Source of the DNA: Mesoaciditoga sp.
Lineage (GTDB): Bacteria; Thermotogota; Thermotogae; Mesoaciditogales; Mesoaciditogaceae
Reading direction: 5' to 3'
NCBI GenBank assembly: GCA_015489955.1
Contig: WFYR01000114.1
Coordinates: 61,558 to 125,557 of the forward strand
DNA: 64,000 nt
Below the pieces are notes generated by a model, which saw only the letters and a program-made list of their open reading frames with translations, searched no databases and was not told the DNA's origin. The position numbers and the translations under genes are program-made. Shown piece by piece: positions 1 through 8,235 of the stretch (its first letter is position 1; each line of letters opens with the position of its first letter).

Positions 1-1191
1 CTCTTCGATGAAATTAAAAGAGCTCAAAAGTTTGGAATAAGCGTTGAAAATCCAGGAATAGATATTAAAAAAGTGGTTTCACGCACAAATAGGGTTGTGT
101 TGAGAAACAGAAAGGGAATTGAGTTTCTTCTTAAAAAGAATTCCGTTGATTTCTTCAACGGGCATGCAGAAGTTAAAAGCACAAATAGGGTAAAAATAGG
201 AGATAAAGAGGTAGAATCTAAATATCTGCTCCTTTCTCAAGGCTCACATCCTATAAAATTCCCTCCATTTGATGTTGATGGAGTTCTAACAAGCGATGAA
301 ATTTTTTCGATAAATGAAATCCCTCAAAAGTTGTTAATAGTCGGTGGTGGCGTTATAGGAGTGGAAATGGCAACTTTCTTTTCCTCCTTCGATTGCCAAG
401 TTACCATCGTGGAGATAATGGATCACATTCTTCCGGCAATGGATGAAGATGTGGTGGAAGTTGTTTCCAACTCTTTGAAAAAACGTGGAATACAGCTTCA
501 TGTCAAAACCAAGACTCTCTCCGTGGAGAAAAAGGAAGACAAGTACCTTGTCACCTTTGAAGGAGAAGAAAAGTTTGAAGACGAATTTGACAAAATACTT
601 TTAAGCGTTGGAAGAAAATCAAACGTTTTTGACGATGTGAAATCGCTTGGAATAGAATTGGACAAGAGAGGAAATGTCATAACGGATCTTAGCATGAGAA
701 CAAACATAGAAAATATATATGCCGCAGGAGATATAAATGGAAAATACATGTTGGCACATGTGGCATCACGTGAGGGTATTGTAGCGGTAAGCAATATGAA
801 TGGGAAAAAATCGGAGATAGATTACAGAGCCGTGCCAAGCGTTGTCTTCTCGAAGCCAGAGATTGCAATGGTGGGTAAAGGAGAAGATGAACTGAAAAAG
901 GAGGGAATAGAGTACAAAAAGGGTGTCTTTCCGATGAGTGCTCTTGGAAGGGCTCGAACTTTGGAATCAAATGAAGGATTTGCCAAGATACTTAGCGATA
1001 AAAACGGAGTGATACTTGGTTTAACCGCAGTTGGCCCGATGACAACGGAAATTCTCATGGAAGGTGTTTTAGCAGTCCAAAACGAATTTACACTCGAAAA
1101 GCTTGTTGAACACATTCATCCTCATCCAACGATATCCGAAATAGTGATGCAGAGCGCAGAAGATGCGTTGGGAATGCCAATAGACAAGTGA
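1..1191 (+). CDS. lpdA: Dihydrolipoyl dehydrogenase (partial, 5' end outside window)
   Basis: This is the FAD/NAD(P) flavoprotein that reoxidises dihydrolipoamide (E3) in oxoacid dehydrogenase or glycine cleavage complexes. The frame is open from base 1, so the first GTG/ATG inside the window is not the real start. About 396 residues remain, and roughly the first 60 (FAD dinucleotide fold and redox CxxxxC) are missing. Visible motifs are the second Rossmann glycine loop GGGVIGVEMA (nt 343-372), the FAD-contacting NIYAAGD segment near nt 715-735, and the dimerisation-domain catalytic HPHPTISE near nt 1117-1140. Other flavoprotein disulfide reductases share the fold, but the HPHPTxSE signature favours E3. 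It is followed by a convergent terminator. Confidence 0.9.
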   Translation, partial: LFDEIKRAQKFGISVENPGIDIKKVVSRTNRVVLRNRKGIEFLLKKNSVDFFNGHAEVKSTNRVKIGDKEVESKYLLLSQGSHPIKFPPFDVDGVLTSDEIFSINEIPQKLLIVGGGVIGVEMATFFSSFDCQVTIVEIMDHILPAMDEDVVEVVSNSLKKRGIQLHVKTKTLSVEKKEDKYLVTFEGEEKFEDEFDKILLSVGRKSNVFDDVKSLGIELDKRGNVITDLSMRTNIENIYAAGDINGKYMLAHVASREGIVAVSNMNGKKSEIDYRAVPSVVFSKPEIAMVGKGEDELKKEGIEYKKGVFPMSALGRARTLESNEGFAKILSDKNGVILGLTAVGPMTTEILMEGVLAVQNEFTLEKLVEHIHPHPTISEIVMQSAEDALGMPIDK

Positions 1192-1194
1192 AAC

Positions 1195-1242
1195 GTAGTG
1201 GCACGTGGCTTTTATGCGGAAGCGGAAGCTACGCGCCACTAC
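1195..1242. terminator. Convergent hairpin terminator
   Basis: A long inverted repeat pairs 1195-1211 with 1226-1242. The outer eight base pairs (GTAGTGGC/GCCACTAC) are perfect, and the inner stem has one mismatch and one wobble. A T-rich run follows at 1243-1250. It sits exactly between the convergent lpdA and pelE-like stop codons, so it probably serves lpdA and may work in both directions. Confidence 0.7.
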
Positions 1243-1243
1243 A

Positions 1244-2020
1244 TTATTTTTCAAAAGCCTCTTTTACCGTATCGGGAAATCGAGTGGAAATTGCCCGCGC
1301 GATATCGTATCTCCTGCATTTTATAGCTTCCTTAAACAACATCGATAAAATTTCCAAAGAAGAAGTTTTCTCAAATCCTTTTTCAAGGTAGTCAATATCA
1401 GAGGTGGCTTCGTACATGATTTTGTAATACTCCTCCGGAAAATGATCTTTTACCAACTTGGCTTTTTGAATGAGAATATCCTCGTAGTAATCTTTTAACT
1501 GTCCAACTATTAAGTCCGTTTTGATGACGTTCAAAATGGTTTTGCAAAATTCAATAATGTCTTGGGGACTAGAGGCATGTTCGAGACTGGCTATTCTATC
1601 TATGTAATAGCCTTCTATTTCATTTACGGCTTCAGAAGCGTAAAGAGCAACGTCCTGGTTATCACTTGAAAGAAAATACACGAGAACTTTCATATTTTGT
1701 TTCACTTCAACTCCTTTTTTCACCAACTCCTTCAATTCCAATATGGCTGCTTTCTTTTGAGCGGCGCTTCCAAGCTTTGATATAACCCTCAGCGGCATGC
1801 TTTCCAGATATTTTGAGCTTCTAAACTTTTCATTCCTTTCAATTAACGAGTCTGGTAATTTGGAAAAGGCGTCTTTCTTCACCCAGATAGGTACAAAAAG
1901 TCCAAGGGGATACGTTAAAATGGCTATAACCACAGATGAAATGTCGCGATGAATCGCGTAAAGAAGTAGGACGTTAAGCGCACCTATAACGAGATTCCAC
2001 ACGTTTACGTGTTTGATCAT
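1244..2020 (-). CDS. pelE: PelE-like membrane protein with two TM helices and an alpha-helical repeat domain
   Basis: This protein of about 258 residues has two adjacent hydrophobic helices at roughly residues 9-25 and 28-46. A long soluble helical region follows, with a segment reading DNQDVALYASEAVNEIEG that resembles the helical repeat part of PelE. In Pseudomonas, PelE is the inner-membrane TPR-like component of the Pel synthase and works with PelD, PelF and PelG. Here it is the last gene of the minus-strand Pel run, just after pelD. The start is taken at ATG 2020; a TTG lies one codon upstream, and neither has a clear ribosome site. The assignment rests on topology, position and a short resemblance, so divergence could hide another helical protein. 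Confidence 0.65.
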   Translation of the reverse strand: MIKHVNVWNLVIGALNVLLLYAIHRDISSVVIAILTYPLGLFVPIWVKKDAFSKLPDSLIERNEKFRSSKYLESMPLRVISKLGSAAQKKAAILELKELVKKGVEVKQNMKVLVYFLSSDNQDVALYASEAVNEIEGYYIDRIASLEHASSPQDIIEFCKTILNVIKTDLIVGQLKDYYEDILIQKAKLVKDHFPEEYYKIMYEATSDIDYLEKGFEKTSSLEILSMLFKEAIKCRRYDIARAISTRFPDTVKEAFEK

Positions 2021-2051
2021 CAAGTAAACATTTGCAATGCCAACAATGCCG

Positions 2052-3254
2052 TTAGCAATTGACAGAAATTGATACTTTACCTTCGTACTTATTTTTGAGT
2101 CTATTCGCTATCAACTCCTTATTTTTTTCATCGCAAACGGAAAGCAACACTTTCAGCGTTACCTTTCCATTTTCCTTTCTTAGAACTGTTACAAAATCAT
2201 CTTTTCTGAATTCTCGAATCACACTTTTAAAAACTTCCTTACTCACTTCTAAACACAATATAGAATATGGTATTCCAAATCTCTTTTTCCTTTCGGCGTA
2301 ATCTTTTTTCATCTTATCAAAATAATCTTCATCCCAGGTGCCATCAGTCATTCTATGTTGGGAAACGAATTGAGAATCCATCACTTTGGCATTTTCTATG
2401 TTCGCATGAAACCATTGAGCAAGGGCACGTAAATGTTCGGCGAATTGACGTGAAAGCTTGTCAACATCTTCCACAACTATTACCCCATCATTATTTTTAG
2501 GATCTCCTATTAAAACCGCAACCCATGGTTCGTACTCTTCTATCTCATTGGAGAGAAGAACATCTGAAATAAGGGCTGCTCCGTTTTCAAAGGCATTCTT
2601 TATTACCAAAGAATCTTCAAGTTTCAACGAATTTGGAAGGTATCTCCTTCCTTTGCCGACGAAGAACCTCAAATACCCGTTGTTTTCCCTATAGATAGAT
2701 ATTGATTTAACACCGAAAACTTCGGAAATTATTTCCACAAATCTGGAAAACATTTCCTCTACATCAAAGATTTCCAATTCGCGCAGGCGTTGAAAGACAA
2801 GGGAAAGCCCATTTCCCTCCAAAAACAAGTTTCCTTTAAGGTTTTCAAGCGTTTGTTTCATTTCTCCAATCGTGTTCTTTAAATCCAGAATTTTTTCTTC
2901 TTTTTCTTCTTTCTCACGCTCAAGCTTTAAAATCTTTCTTTTGTGTGATTCCCCCACTATTCCCAACAAAGAACCAAAGATGGCGGCTACAAGGAGTGAA
3001 GAAGAAAAAAGAAATGGGTTCACTGGCATTTTTTGAATGTAAAAGGAAAACATAAGAACGATTATAAATTCAACAGACGTCATCAAAAAAGCATCCAAAC
3101 CCCACCATGCGCTTGCAAGAAAAATCGTTATCCAATAGGGATTAAACGAATATCCCACAAAGCCTTTGTGCTTGCCAAATACATCTATTAAAAAAATTGC
3201 CAAACTTAAAGCGCTCGTTTCCAATAAGAGCTTCACATCTTTATGTTTTTTCAT
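2052..3254 (-). CDS. pelD: PelD: membrane c-di-GMP receptor of the Pel polysaccharide synthase
   Basis: The protein has 400 residues. It opens with about four TM helices (residues 8-100), followed by a charged coiled coil (about 103-142), a GAF-like domain (about 150-290) and a degenerate GGDEF domain (about 310-400). The inhibitory-site motif RxxD is present as RKDD (350-353), exactly five residues before the place where GGDEF should be, which instead reads RKENG (359-363). That is the PelD hallmark: it cannot make c-di-GMP but can bind it, and binding activates Pel synthesis at the inner membrane. The start overlaps the end of pelG by 14 bp. Family knowledge comes from Pseudomonas PelD; binding here is inferred from the motif. 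Confidence 0.88.
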   Translation of the reverse strand: MKKHKDVKLLLETSALSLAIFLIDVFGKHKGFVGYSFNPYWITIFLASAWWGLDAFLMTSVEFIIVLMFSFYIQKMPVNPFLFSSSLLVAAIFGSLLGIVGESHKRKILKLEREKEEKEEKILDLKNTIGEMKQTLENLKGNLFLEGNGLSLVFQRLRELEIFDVEEMFSRFVEIISEVFGVKSISIYRENNGYLRFFVGKGRRYLPNSLKLEDSLVIKNAFENGAALISDVLLSNEIEEYEPWVAVLIGDPKNNDGVIVVEDVDKLSRQFAEHLRALAQWFHANIENAKVMDSQFVSQHRMTDGTWDEDYFDKMKKDYAERKKRFGIPYSILCLEVSKEVFKSVIREFRKDDFVTVLRKENGKVTLKVLLSVCDEKNKELIANRLKNKYEGKVSISVNC

Positions 3255-4623
3255 TCTTCCACACCTTTACCTTCCCACTCTTTAATGTGCTCTTTTGTCT
3301 TGTATATTCCACGTATATGAGCGAATCGTATTTTTTGAAAAAAGTGTACATCAAATACACCGTTCCTATCATGAAAGCAACTGTAAATCCTAAAGCGGGA
3401 TAAGATTTCGTAGTTAAGATGGAAATCACAAAATTCGTTACAAAAGTTAACAAAGTCGCACGGTAGGCTATCTCTCTAAAATCAAAGTAAAAAACTATGA
3501 GCAAAAAGAAAAGAAAAAACGCGTTAAAAGTGGCTCCCAAGATCCCGAGTCGTAGTATTTTCAAAGATTCTATTGGCAAGTTCAAGTAAATTACAAGCGG
3601 AAAACTCATTATCATCCCCACAAAAGAAGAAGCTATTTGAACTGCAAAAACCGTTAAAATAGCGTGATGGAGATACATGTCCATAAGTTTTTTTCTTTTT
3701 TTAATCTCTTCTAAAGTACCGTTACGTTCCAACAAATCGTAAAAAGCTTTGTATTGCTCGTAAAATCCGACTTCTACGTTTATTACAAACAATATCATGG
3801 TAGGTATCACGAAAAGGTATGAAATGAACATGGGTATATCGTAAAGTGGGGCAAGCCTGTATCCGTCGTAAAAATTTCTTCCAATCATGATCCAAGCTAT
3901 GAAATCGTCAATCCAAATAGAAGAGTAGTAAAACACGCCAACTAACATATTTTCCCAGTATTTTCTAACCTGCGAAAAGATCTCAAACGAAATGCCATTG
4001 CTCTTAAGGTTTTTGAAAATTATGAAGTGTAAAGCGTAAACGATAAATCCAATTCCGATATCATACAAGAAATAAGTCCATTCTTCATTCAAATGAAGTA
4101 GTGAAATTGTAACCAATGAAAATGAATTTCCAAGGACAAAAGCCAAAATAAGGTAAGAAAATTTTTCTATCATTGAAGCGTAAATGACCTGTATCCATAA
4201 AACTGAAAGGGTAACGAAAAGGTATGAAGAGAAAAGTATTTGATAGAATCTATAGTCATGATGGAAAAGGTAGAAAATCACAGAAATGCTTAACGATATC
4301 ACAAATACCAAGAAGATATTGGCAGAATACTCTTTGTATACTCTTTTGACATCTTTCATGTAAACTAGATCCGAAATCCTTCTGTTTATAACGAAACTGA
4401 GAAAACCGTCTATGATGGTTGAAAATATGAAAGCATAAGCCAGGGAAATTCTAAAAAAACCTATGTTCAACCCGAACAAAAAATGTTGAATGAAAAAGAC
4501 GTTTAGAGACATGATCAGCCACGGGCCAGCCGAAATCAGGGCGGAGTAAAGTAGCGCAAGCGTCGTGCTTGTAAGGGTATCTTTCACCAACATTTTTTGA
4601 AGTTTAAAGCCTATGCCAGCCAA
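3241..4623 (-). CDS. pelG: PelG: polytopic inner-membrane Pel polysaccharide transporter
   Basis: The protein has 460 residues and about 12 hydrophobic helices. Its N-terminus, MAGIGFKLQKML followed by a helix ending ISAGPWL, is highly characteristic of PelG. PelG belongs to the oligosaccharide flippase-like superfamily and forms the synthase and translocation complex with PelD, PelE and the glycosyltransferase PelF. Translation starts at TTG 4623, with AAAGG nine bases upstream. The gene lies 15 bp after the deacetylase gene and overlaps pelD, so these genes are clearly one transcript. Wzx-like flippases were considered, but the N-terminal signature and the neighbouring pelD make PelG far more likely. 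Confidence 0.9.
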   Translation of the reverse strand: MAGIGFKLQKMLVKDTLTSTTLALLYSALISAGPWLIMSLNVFFIQHFLFGLNIGFFRISLAYAFIFSTIIDGFLSFVINRRISDLVYMKDVKRVYKEYSANIFLVFVISLSISVIFYLFHHDYRFYQILFSSYLFVTLSVLWIQVIYASMIEKFSYLILAFVLGNSFSLVTISLLHLNEEWTYFLYDIGIGFIVYALHFIIFKNLKSNGISFEIFSQVRKYWENMLVGVFYYSSIWIDDFIAWIMIGRNFYDGYRLAPLYDIPMFISYLFVIPTMILFVINVEVGFYEQYKAFYDLLERNGTLEEIKKRKKLMDMYLHHAILTVFAVQIASSFVGMIMSFPLVIYLNLPIESLKILRLGILGATFNAFFLFFLLIVFYFDFREIAYRATLLTFVTNFVISILTTKSYPALGFTVAFMIGTVYLMYTFFKKYDSLIYVEYTRQKSTLKSGKVKVWKNEKT

Positions 4624-4638
4624 AACGATCAGCCTTTC

Positions 4639-6834
4639 TCAAAATACTTTTATCTTCATAATGCGAGAAAACATTTCTATAACGTACAAATTCGAATGGT
4701 GGTACTTGTACAGGATCTTTCCTCCTTCTAAATTCACCTTTTCGCTCGTTCTAAAGAAAAAATAACGCGGAAGATCACAACCATAAGGCAATAAAACGTC
4801 TATCTCATCTTTTTCTCTTTTATAAATTGGAACCTGGGTAAAATAACTTTTAAATATCTCGGCAGCCTCGTAAGCGTAATGATTTTCAAGCCATGGGTAA
4901 TAATTTTTCATCGTGAAAAGGAATTCTTCCATGCTTCTCTTCATCTCTTGCCAACTTTTGTGAAGGGGATTTCTATCTGGGGAAAAGAGATCATCTGGAT
5001 GGAAAAAGTACTGATAGGTTCCAAAGTTCATAACGGCAGAGATGGAATCTTTTAAGAGACGAGATACAGGGTAGTATCCGGCTGTGGTTCTCGGCAATAT
5101 GACCGTACCATCGATTATTCCGTATTCACCAAATGTTCCGGTACTATCGTATGAAGTGCCAACTAATTTCAAAGAGGGAAAAACACTTTTAAGAGCCTTT
5201 AATCCTTCTTCATCTATCATGTTATTTGGAGCTATAAAACTTACCGGCCTGTAATCGTTACCAGACACCACTTTCATGAAAGTGGCCAGAGCTTTATATG
5301 CGTTTTTCAAATTCGAAAAAGTCCAGTTTCTGGAAATCGGAGATTGGTGATTGTAACCATGAAGCCCCAAATTGTATCCATCTTTTTGAACACTTTTCAT
5401 CTCAAGAAGTGGATACGGTGTAAGAAGAAAGGCAGAAAAATCGTAAGGCCATTTCTTTTTTCCATTGTAACTGGTAACAACGGCGGTGGTGTACTTCAAA
5501 TTCATTTCTTTTCCTATCTTTTCTATATCTTTCCACCAGATATTGTAGTAAAAATCCCCATCCGTTACATCTCCAAATTCCTTTGTTATCATCTCTCTCT
5601 TTATTCCATAAGAGGGAAGTGGAAAATCGTCTATGAAAACAGTATAGGAATTTACCACAGACTGAATCGAGTTCCTCACGCTCGCCATGAGAACTTGAAG
5701 AAAAAGTCCCCTTAAAGATTTATCCTTACTCATCTTTACAGGGTAAAAGATGAGTTTTCCTTTTCCAATATTCAAGGACCAAACTAATGGTATTTTCTTC
5801 TCTGAAGACCAAATCAACACTCGGGAGTTCTTATAAGGCTTAACAACGCTTAAGGTTGTCGAAATTGGCATGTGGAAATCTGGTGGCAATGGAAAAACGT
5901 CCTGACTCACATCGGCAGATTTAACATAAATTTCTTCGCTGCCGCTCCCCAAAATCATCACCACTCCACCGGAAGAAATGTAATTCATCAACAACGAGCT
6001 TTTAATCGGTAATTTACCATTCACTTCTACAACCGCCATGTAGCGTTCAACGTAATCAACTGGAACGCTAGAAATATCGTAAGGGAGTAAAGCGTAATCC
6101 AAAGATCTTTCGATATTTTCGTCCTTTCCCATTAGAAGTATTCTATTTTGCATTTTTAAGCTTCCAATTATAAAAGCGGAAATGAGTTTTGAAAAGTCCA
6201 AAACAGCGTTTCCGCTTGAATCGAAGATGAAATTGAAGAGAGCAATGCCACCATTTGTTCCAAGAGTGATAAGAGGGTAAGTTTTTCCATCAACTTGCGC
6301 GCTTTCTATAACATCGACATTCTTTGAAAAAACGGTGTAGAGTTCCAAGCCTCGTTTTCCGTAATCTGGTGTGTGATGAATGTATTCTCGATCAAATTTC
6401 AAGTTCTCAATTTTTGCCTCTTTCCAACCACCCCTGTAAGAAATTCCCAAGAAGTTGTAAACTGCGTTTAATTTTGATAGAGAAACAAGCTTTCCGCTTT
6501 CGTCTTTAGAAGCTCCTATGTTGTTTATAATGAAAAGCTTTCCACCCTTCATCAGGAAAAATGACAATTTTTTAAGGTACTCTTCTGGATTTTTCATTCT
6601 TGAAGAATAGTAACAACTCACAACAAAATTGTATCCTTTCAAAGACAATTTGGTGGCTTCCACATCAACAAGTTTGTAATTTTCGTTATCAGCCTTAAGT
6701 ACTGGCACAATGTAATTTTTCAGAATAGAAAGGCCATAACCATTCTCAGAGCCTTTGTACAACAAAAGTGTGTTAGAAAAAGCGCTGATGAAAAAAGATG
6801 CCAACAGAACAAGAAAAAGAATTTTCGTCTTCAT
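4639..6834 (-). CDS. pelA: PelA deacetylase part: secreted Rossmann-like plus polysaccharide deacetylase protein (DUF2194-like)
   Basis: The protein of about 731 residues has an N-terminal signal peptide, then amidotransferase/Rossmann-like alpha-beta regions up to about residue 390. The deacetylase domain follows: the catalytic Asp pair lies in IDDFP (residues 401-405) and the metal histidines in HGYNH (492-496). This corresponds to the middle and C-terminal parts of Pseudomonas PelA, which removes acetyl groups from the galactosamine-rich Pel polymer. The GH114 part of PelA is encoded by the separate upstream gene, as in Gram-positive pel clusters. I start at ATG 6834 because the GTG at 6846 overlaps the ribosome site; the GGGGAG sits about 11 bases upstream of the ATG. 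Metal-dependent activity is inferred from motifs. Confidence 0.82.
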   Translation of the reverse strand: MKTKILFLVLLASFFISAFSNTLLLYKGSENGYGLSILKNYIVPVLKADNENYKLVDVEATKLSLKGYNFVVSCYYSSRMKNPEEYLKKLSFFLMKGGKLFIINNIGASKDESGKLVSLSKLNAVYNFLGISYRGGWKEAKIENLKFDREYIHHTPDYGKRGLELYTVFSKNVDVIESAQVDGKTYPLITLGTNGGIALFNFIFDSSGNAVLDFSKLISAFIIGSLKMQNRILLMGKDENIERSLDYALLPYDISSVPVDYVERYMAVVEVNGKLPIKSSLLMNYISSGGVVMILGSGSEEIYVKSADVSQDVFPLPPDFHMPISTTLSVVKPYKNSRVLIWSSEKKIPLVWSLNIGKGKLIFYPVKMSKDKSLRGLFLQVLMASVRNSIQSVVNSYTVFIDDFPLPSYGIKREMITKEFGDVTDGDFYYNIWWKDIEKIGKEMNLKYTTAVVTSYNGKKKWPYDFSAFLLTPYPLLEMKSVQKDGYNLGLHGYNHQSPISRNWTFSNLKNAYKALATFMKVVSGNDYRPVSFIAPNNMIDEEGLKALKSVFPSLKLVGTSYDSTGTFGEYGIIDGTVILPRTTAGYYPVSRLLKDSISAVMNFGTYQYFFHPDDLFSPDRNPLHKSWQEMKRSMEEFLFTMKNYYPWLENHYAYEAAEIFKSYFTQVPIYKREKDEIDVLLPYGCDLPRYFFFRTSEKVNLEGGKILYKYHHSNLYVIEMFSRIMKIKVF

Positions 6835-6842
6835 AACATGAT

Positions 6843-7739
6843 TCACTCCCCTTGAATGCCAGGAATGACATTCAAATTGTTCAACTTCATATTGCTCCTG
6901 GCAGCGTAAGGCACAAGACCACTTTTTCTCGCAAGTTCCACGTAATCTTCAATTCTTTCCATATTTTCACCGCTGTAACCGCTTCCATCGTCAACGTAAT
7001 CTACTGAAAGCACCTCTACACCATTTTCAATAAACGGTTTTATCTCATTCAAAATTGAAGAATAATACGATGTTCTTCTTTTACGCGTTTTCAAATAAAA
7101 TAGGCTCTCCACGCTTAGGTAATTCACCAAATTCACGATTGAGTGGTCAAAGTCGTATAGGTCGTAAGCATTTAGTATGGATATCTTTTCCTCACTTCCT
7201 AACCATTTTCTTACATCTTTTAAAAGCGTCACCATTTCACCTGCATGCTTCTTTTCATCTTGAAATGATTTGTAAGCGTCTACACCATCCAGATAAACCC
7301 CATCAAAACCGGCATTTTTTATCTTACTCACGTATTGATGCATCGCATTTTCCCATATCGGGTTGTCAAAATCCAAAATCAGGTGTTCGCCACGCCACCT
7401 TGTGTCATCATTTCCAACAAAAGTGGCATTTTTTATTTTGTTCCAGTAAAACCTCCATTCCTCAGCGTAACCAACGTTCATGTAAGCCAGCACGATCTTT
7501 CCTCCGCTCTTCATCTCTTCAACTTCCGTTGCATTTAAGGCTTTAGAGTCACTTCCATCGTAGGAATAGTCCACCACAACGATGTTGAAATTCGTTTTGG
7601 ATATAGAAGAGGGTGAAAAATTTTGAAATTGGCATAACCACGTTTTCGCATTTTCAGTCTTATTGGCCTTTGCGCATCCACTTAAAATTAAGATCGTAAC
7701 GACAAAAAAGACCGTTAAAATGTATTTGTAATATCTCAT
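6843..7739 (-). CDS. PelA hydrolase part: GH114 endo-alpha-1,4-galactosaminidase-like lipoprotein
   Basis: The protein of about 298 residues begins with a lipoprotein signal whose lipobox is LSGC, so it should be anchored as a lipoprotein outside the cytoplasmic membrane. The rest is a TIM-barrel of the GH114 type. It shows an acidic strand-end VVVDYSYDG, an AYMNVGYAEEWR segment and a second acidic strand-end DGVYLDGVD, which are typical acid positions in this family. GH114 and the related PelA hydrolase domain cut alpha-1,4-linked galactosamine-rich chains such as Pel. It is the first gene of the minus-strand Pel run. An extended -10 box lies seven bases before ATG 7739 and there is no ribosome site, so it may be leaderless. 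ATG 7742 is the alternative start. Confidence 0.85.
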   Translation of the reverse strand: MRYYKYILTVFFVVTILILSGCAKANKTENAKTWLCQFQNFSPSSISKTNFNIVVVDYSYDGSDSKALNATEVEEMKSGGKIVLAYMNVGYAEEWRFYWNKIKNATFVGNDDTRWRGEHLILDFDNPIWENAMHQYVSKIKNAGFDGVYLDGVDAYKSFQDEKKHAGEMVTLLKDVRKWLGSEEKISILNAYDLYDFDHSIVNLVNYLSVESLFYLKTRKRRTSYYSSILNEIKPFIENGVEVLSVDYVDDGSGYSGENMERIEDYVELARKSGLVPYAARSNMKLNNLNVIPGIQGE

Positions 7740-7746
7740 CATTCTT

Positions 7747-7755
7747 ATTTTATCA
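7747..7755 (-). promoter_or_regulatory. Extended -10 promoter of the minus-strand pel run
   Basis: On the minus strand the sequence reads TGATAAAAT, an extended -10 element, ending seven bases before ATG 7739. No good -35 box is seen. Transcription would begin at or next to the start codon. A mirrored GATAAAAT at 7829-7836 on the plus strand could be the -10 region for the divergent pelF transcript, also without a clear -35. Confidence 0.4.
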
Positions 7756-7857
7756 CGTTAACAAGTGCCACCTTTCACTTTTTTATCTCTACACCCTTTA
7801 TCATATACGCACTGAAGTGGCAAAAGATGATAAAATATCAGTTAAGAGGTGAAAAGT

Positions 7858-8235
7858 GTGAGCAAGCGTCAAATTATTCTCTTTGTCGTCTTTTCATCGT
7901 TGGCCATAGTGTTTGTCCTTTTGATCAACGGAAGGAGAAGTATGGAATTGAGGGGTGATAAGCCTATCGATTTCGTTTACGCGATAGAAGATTTAGACGC
8001 TGCAATGAATTTTGGAAATGAAAGCGAATCTTTGAAATATTTCAACGCGCTTCTGAACACACAAAAACTGATAACTCAAAGGGCGGAAGAGCTTTACAAG
8101 CTGGGCATGTGCAACGAAAAAATCGTTGAATATCTCATGGCAAACGATCCAAAATTCATACTTAACAACGCTTCTTTAGAGGAAAAAGCAAAAGCTGAAA
8201 AGATCATAGAATTGGTGTACGGTGGCAAAAAGTGA
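7858..8235 (+). CDS. Small single-TM protein encoded directly upstream of pelF (function unknown)
   Basis: The predicted protein has 125 residues. It has one N-terminal hydrophobic helix (about residues 6-23) followed by a short, mostly helical, charged domain. I do not recognise a family. Start GTG 7858 is chosen because AAGAGGTG lies six bases upstream, while the in-frame GTG at 7849 lies inside that ribosome site. The gene overlaps pelF by four bases, so the two are translationally coupled, which argues for a role in Pel synthesis or export. It does not look like PelC (no lipobox) or PelB (no beta-barrel or TPR array). A membrane tether or accessory factor for the cytosolic glycosyltransferase PelF is a reasonable but untested guess. 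Confidence 0.65.
   Translation: MSKRQIILFVVFSSLAIVFVLLINGRRSMELRGDKPIDFVYAIEDLDAAMNFGNESESLKYFNALLNTQKLITQRAEELYKLGMCNEKIVEYLMANDPKFILNNASLEEKAKAEKIIELVYGGKK

Noticed and set aside
1198-1216. Second sigma-54-like match (TGGCACG)
   Set aside because: The -12 half TTGC is absent at the required distance, and the sequence is part of a terminator stem.
7055-7546. 163-codon plus-strand ORF opposite the GH114 gene
   Set aside because: It is a shadow of the minus-strand coding frame; composition is low-complexity and there is no ribosome site.
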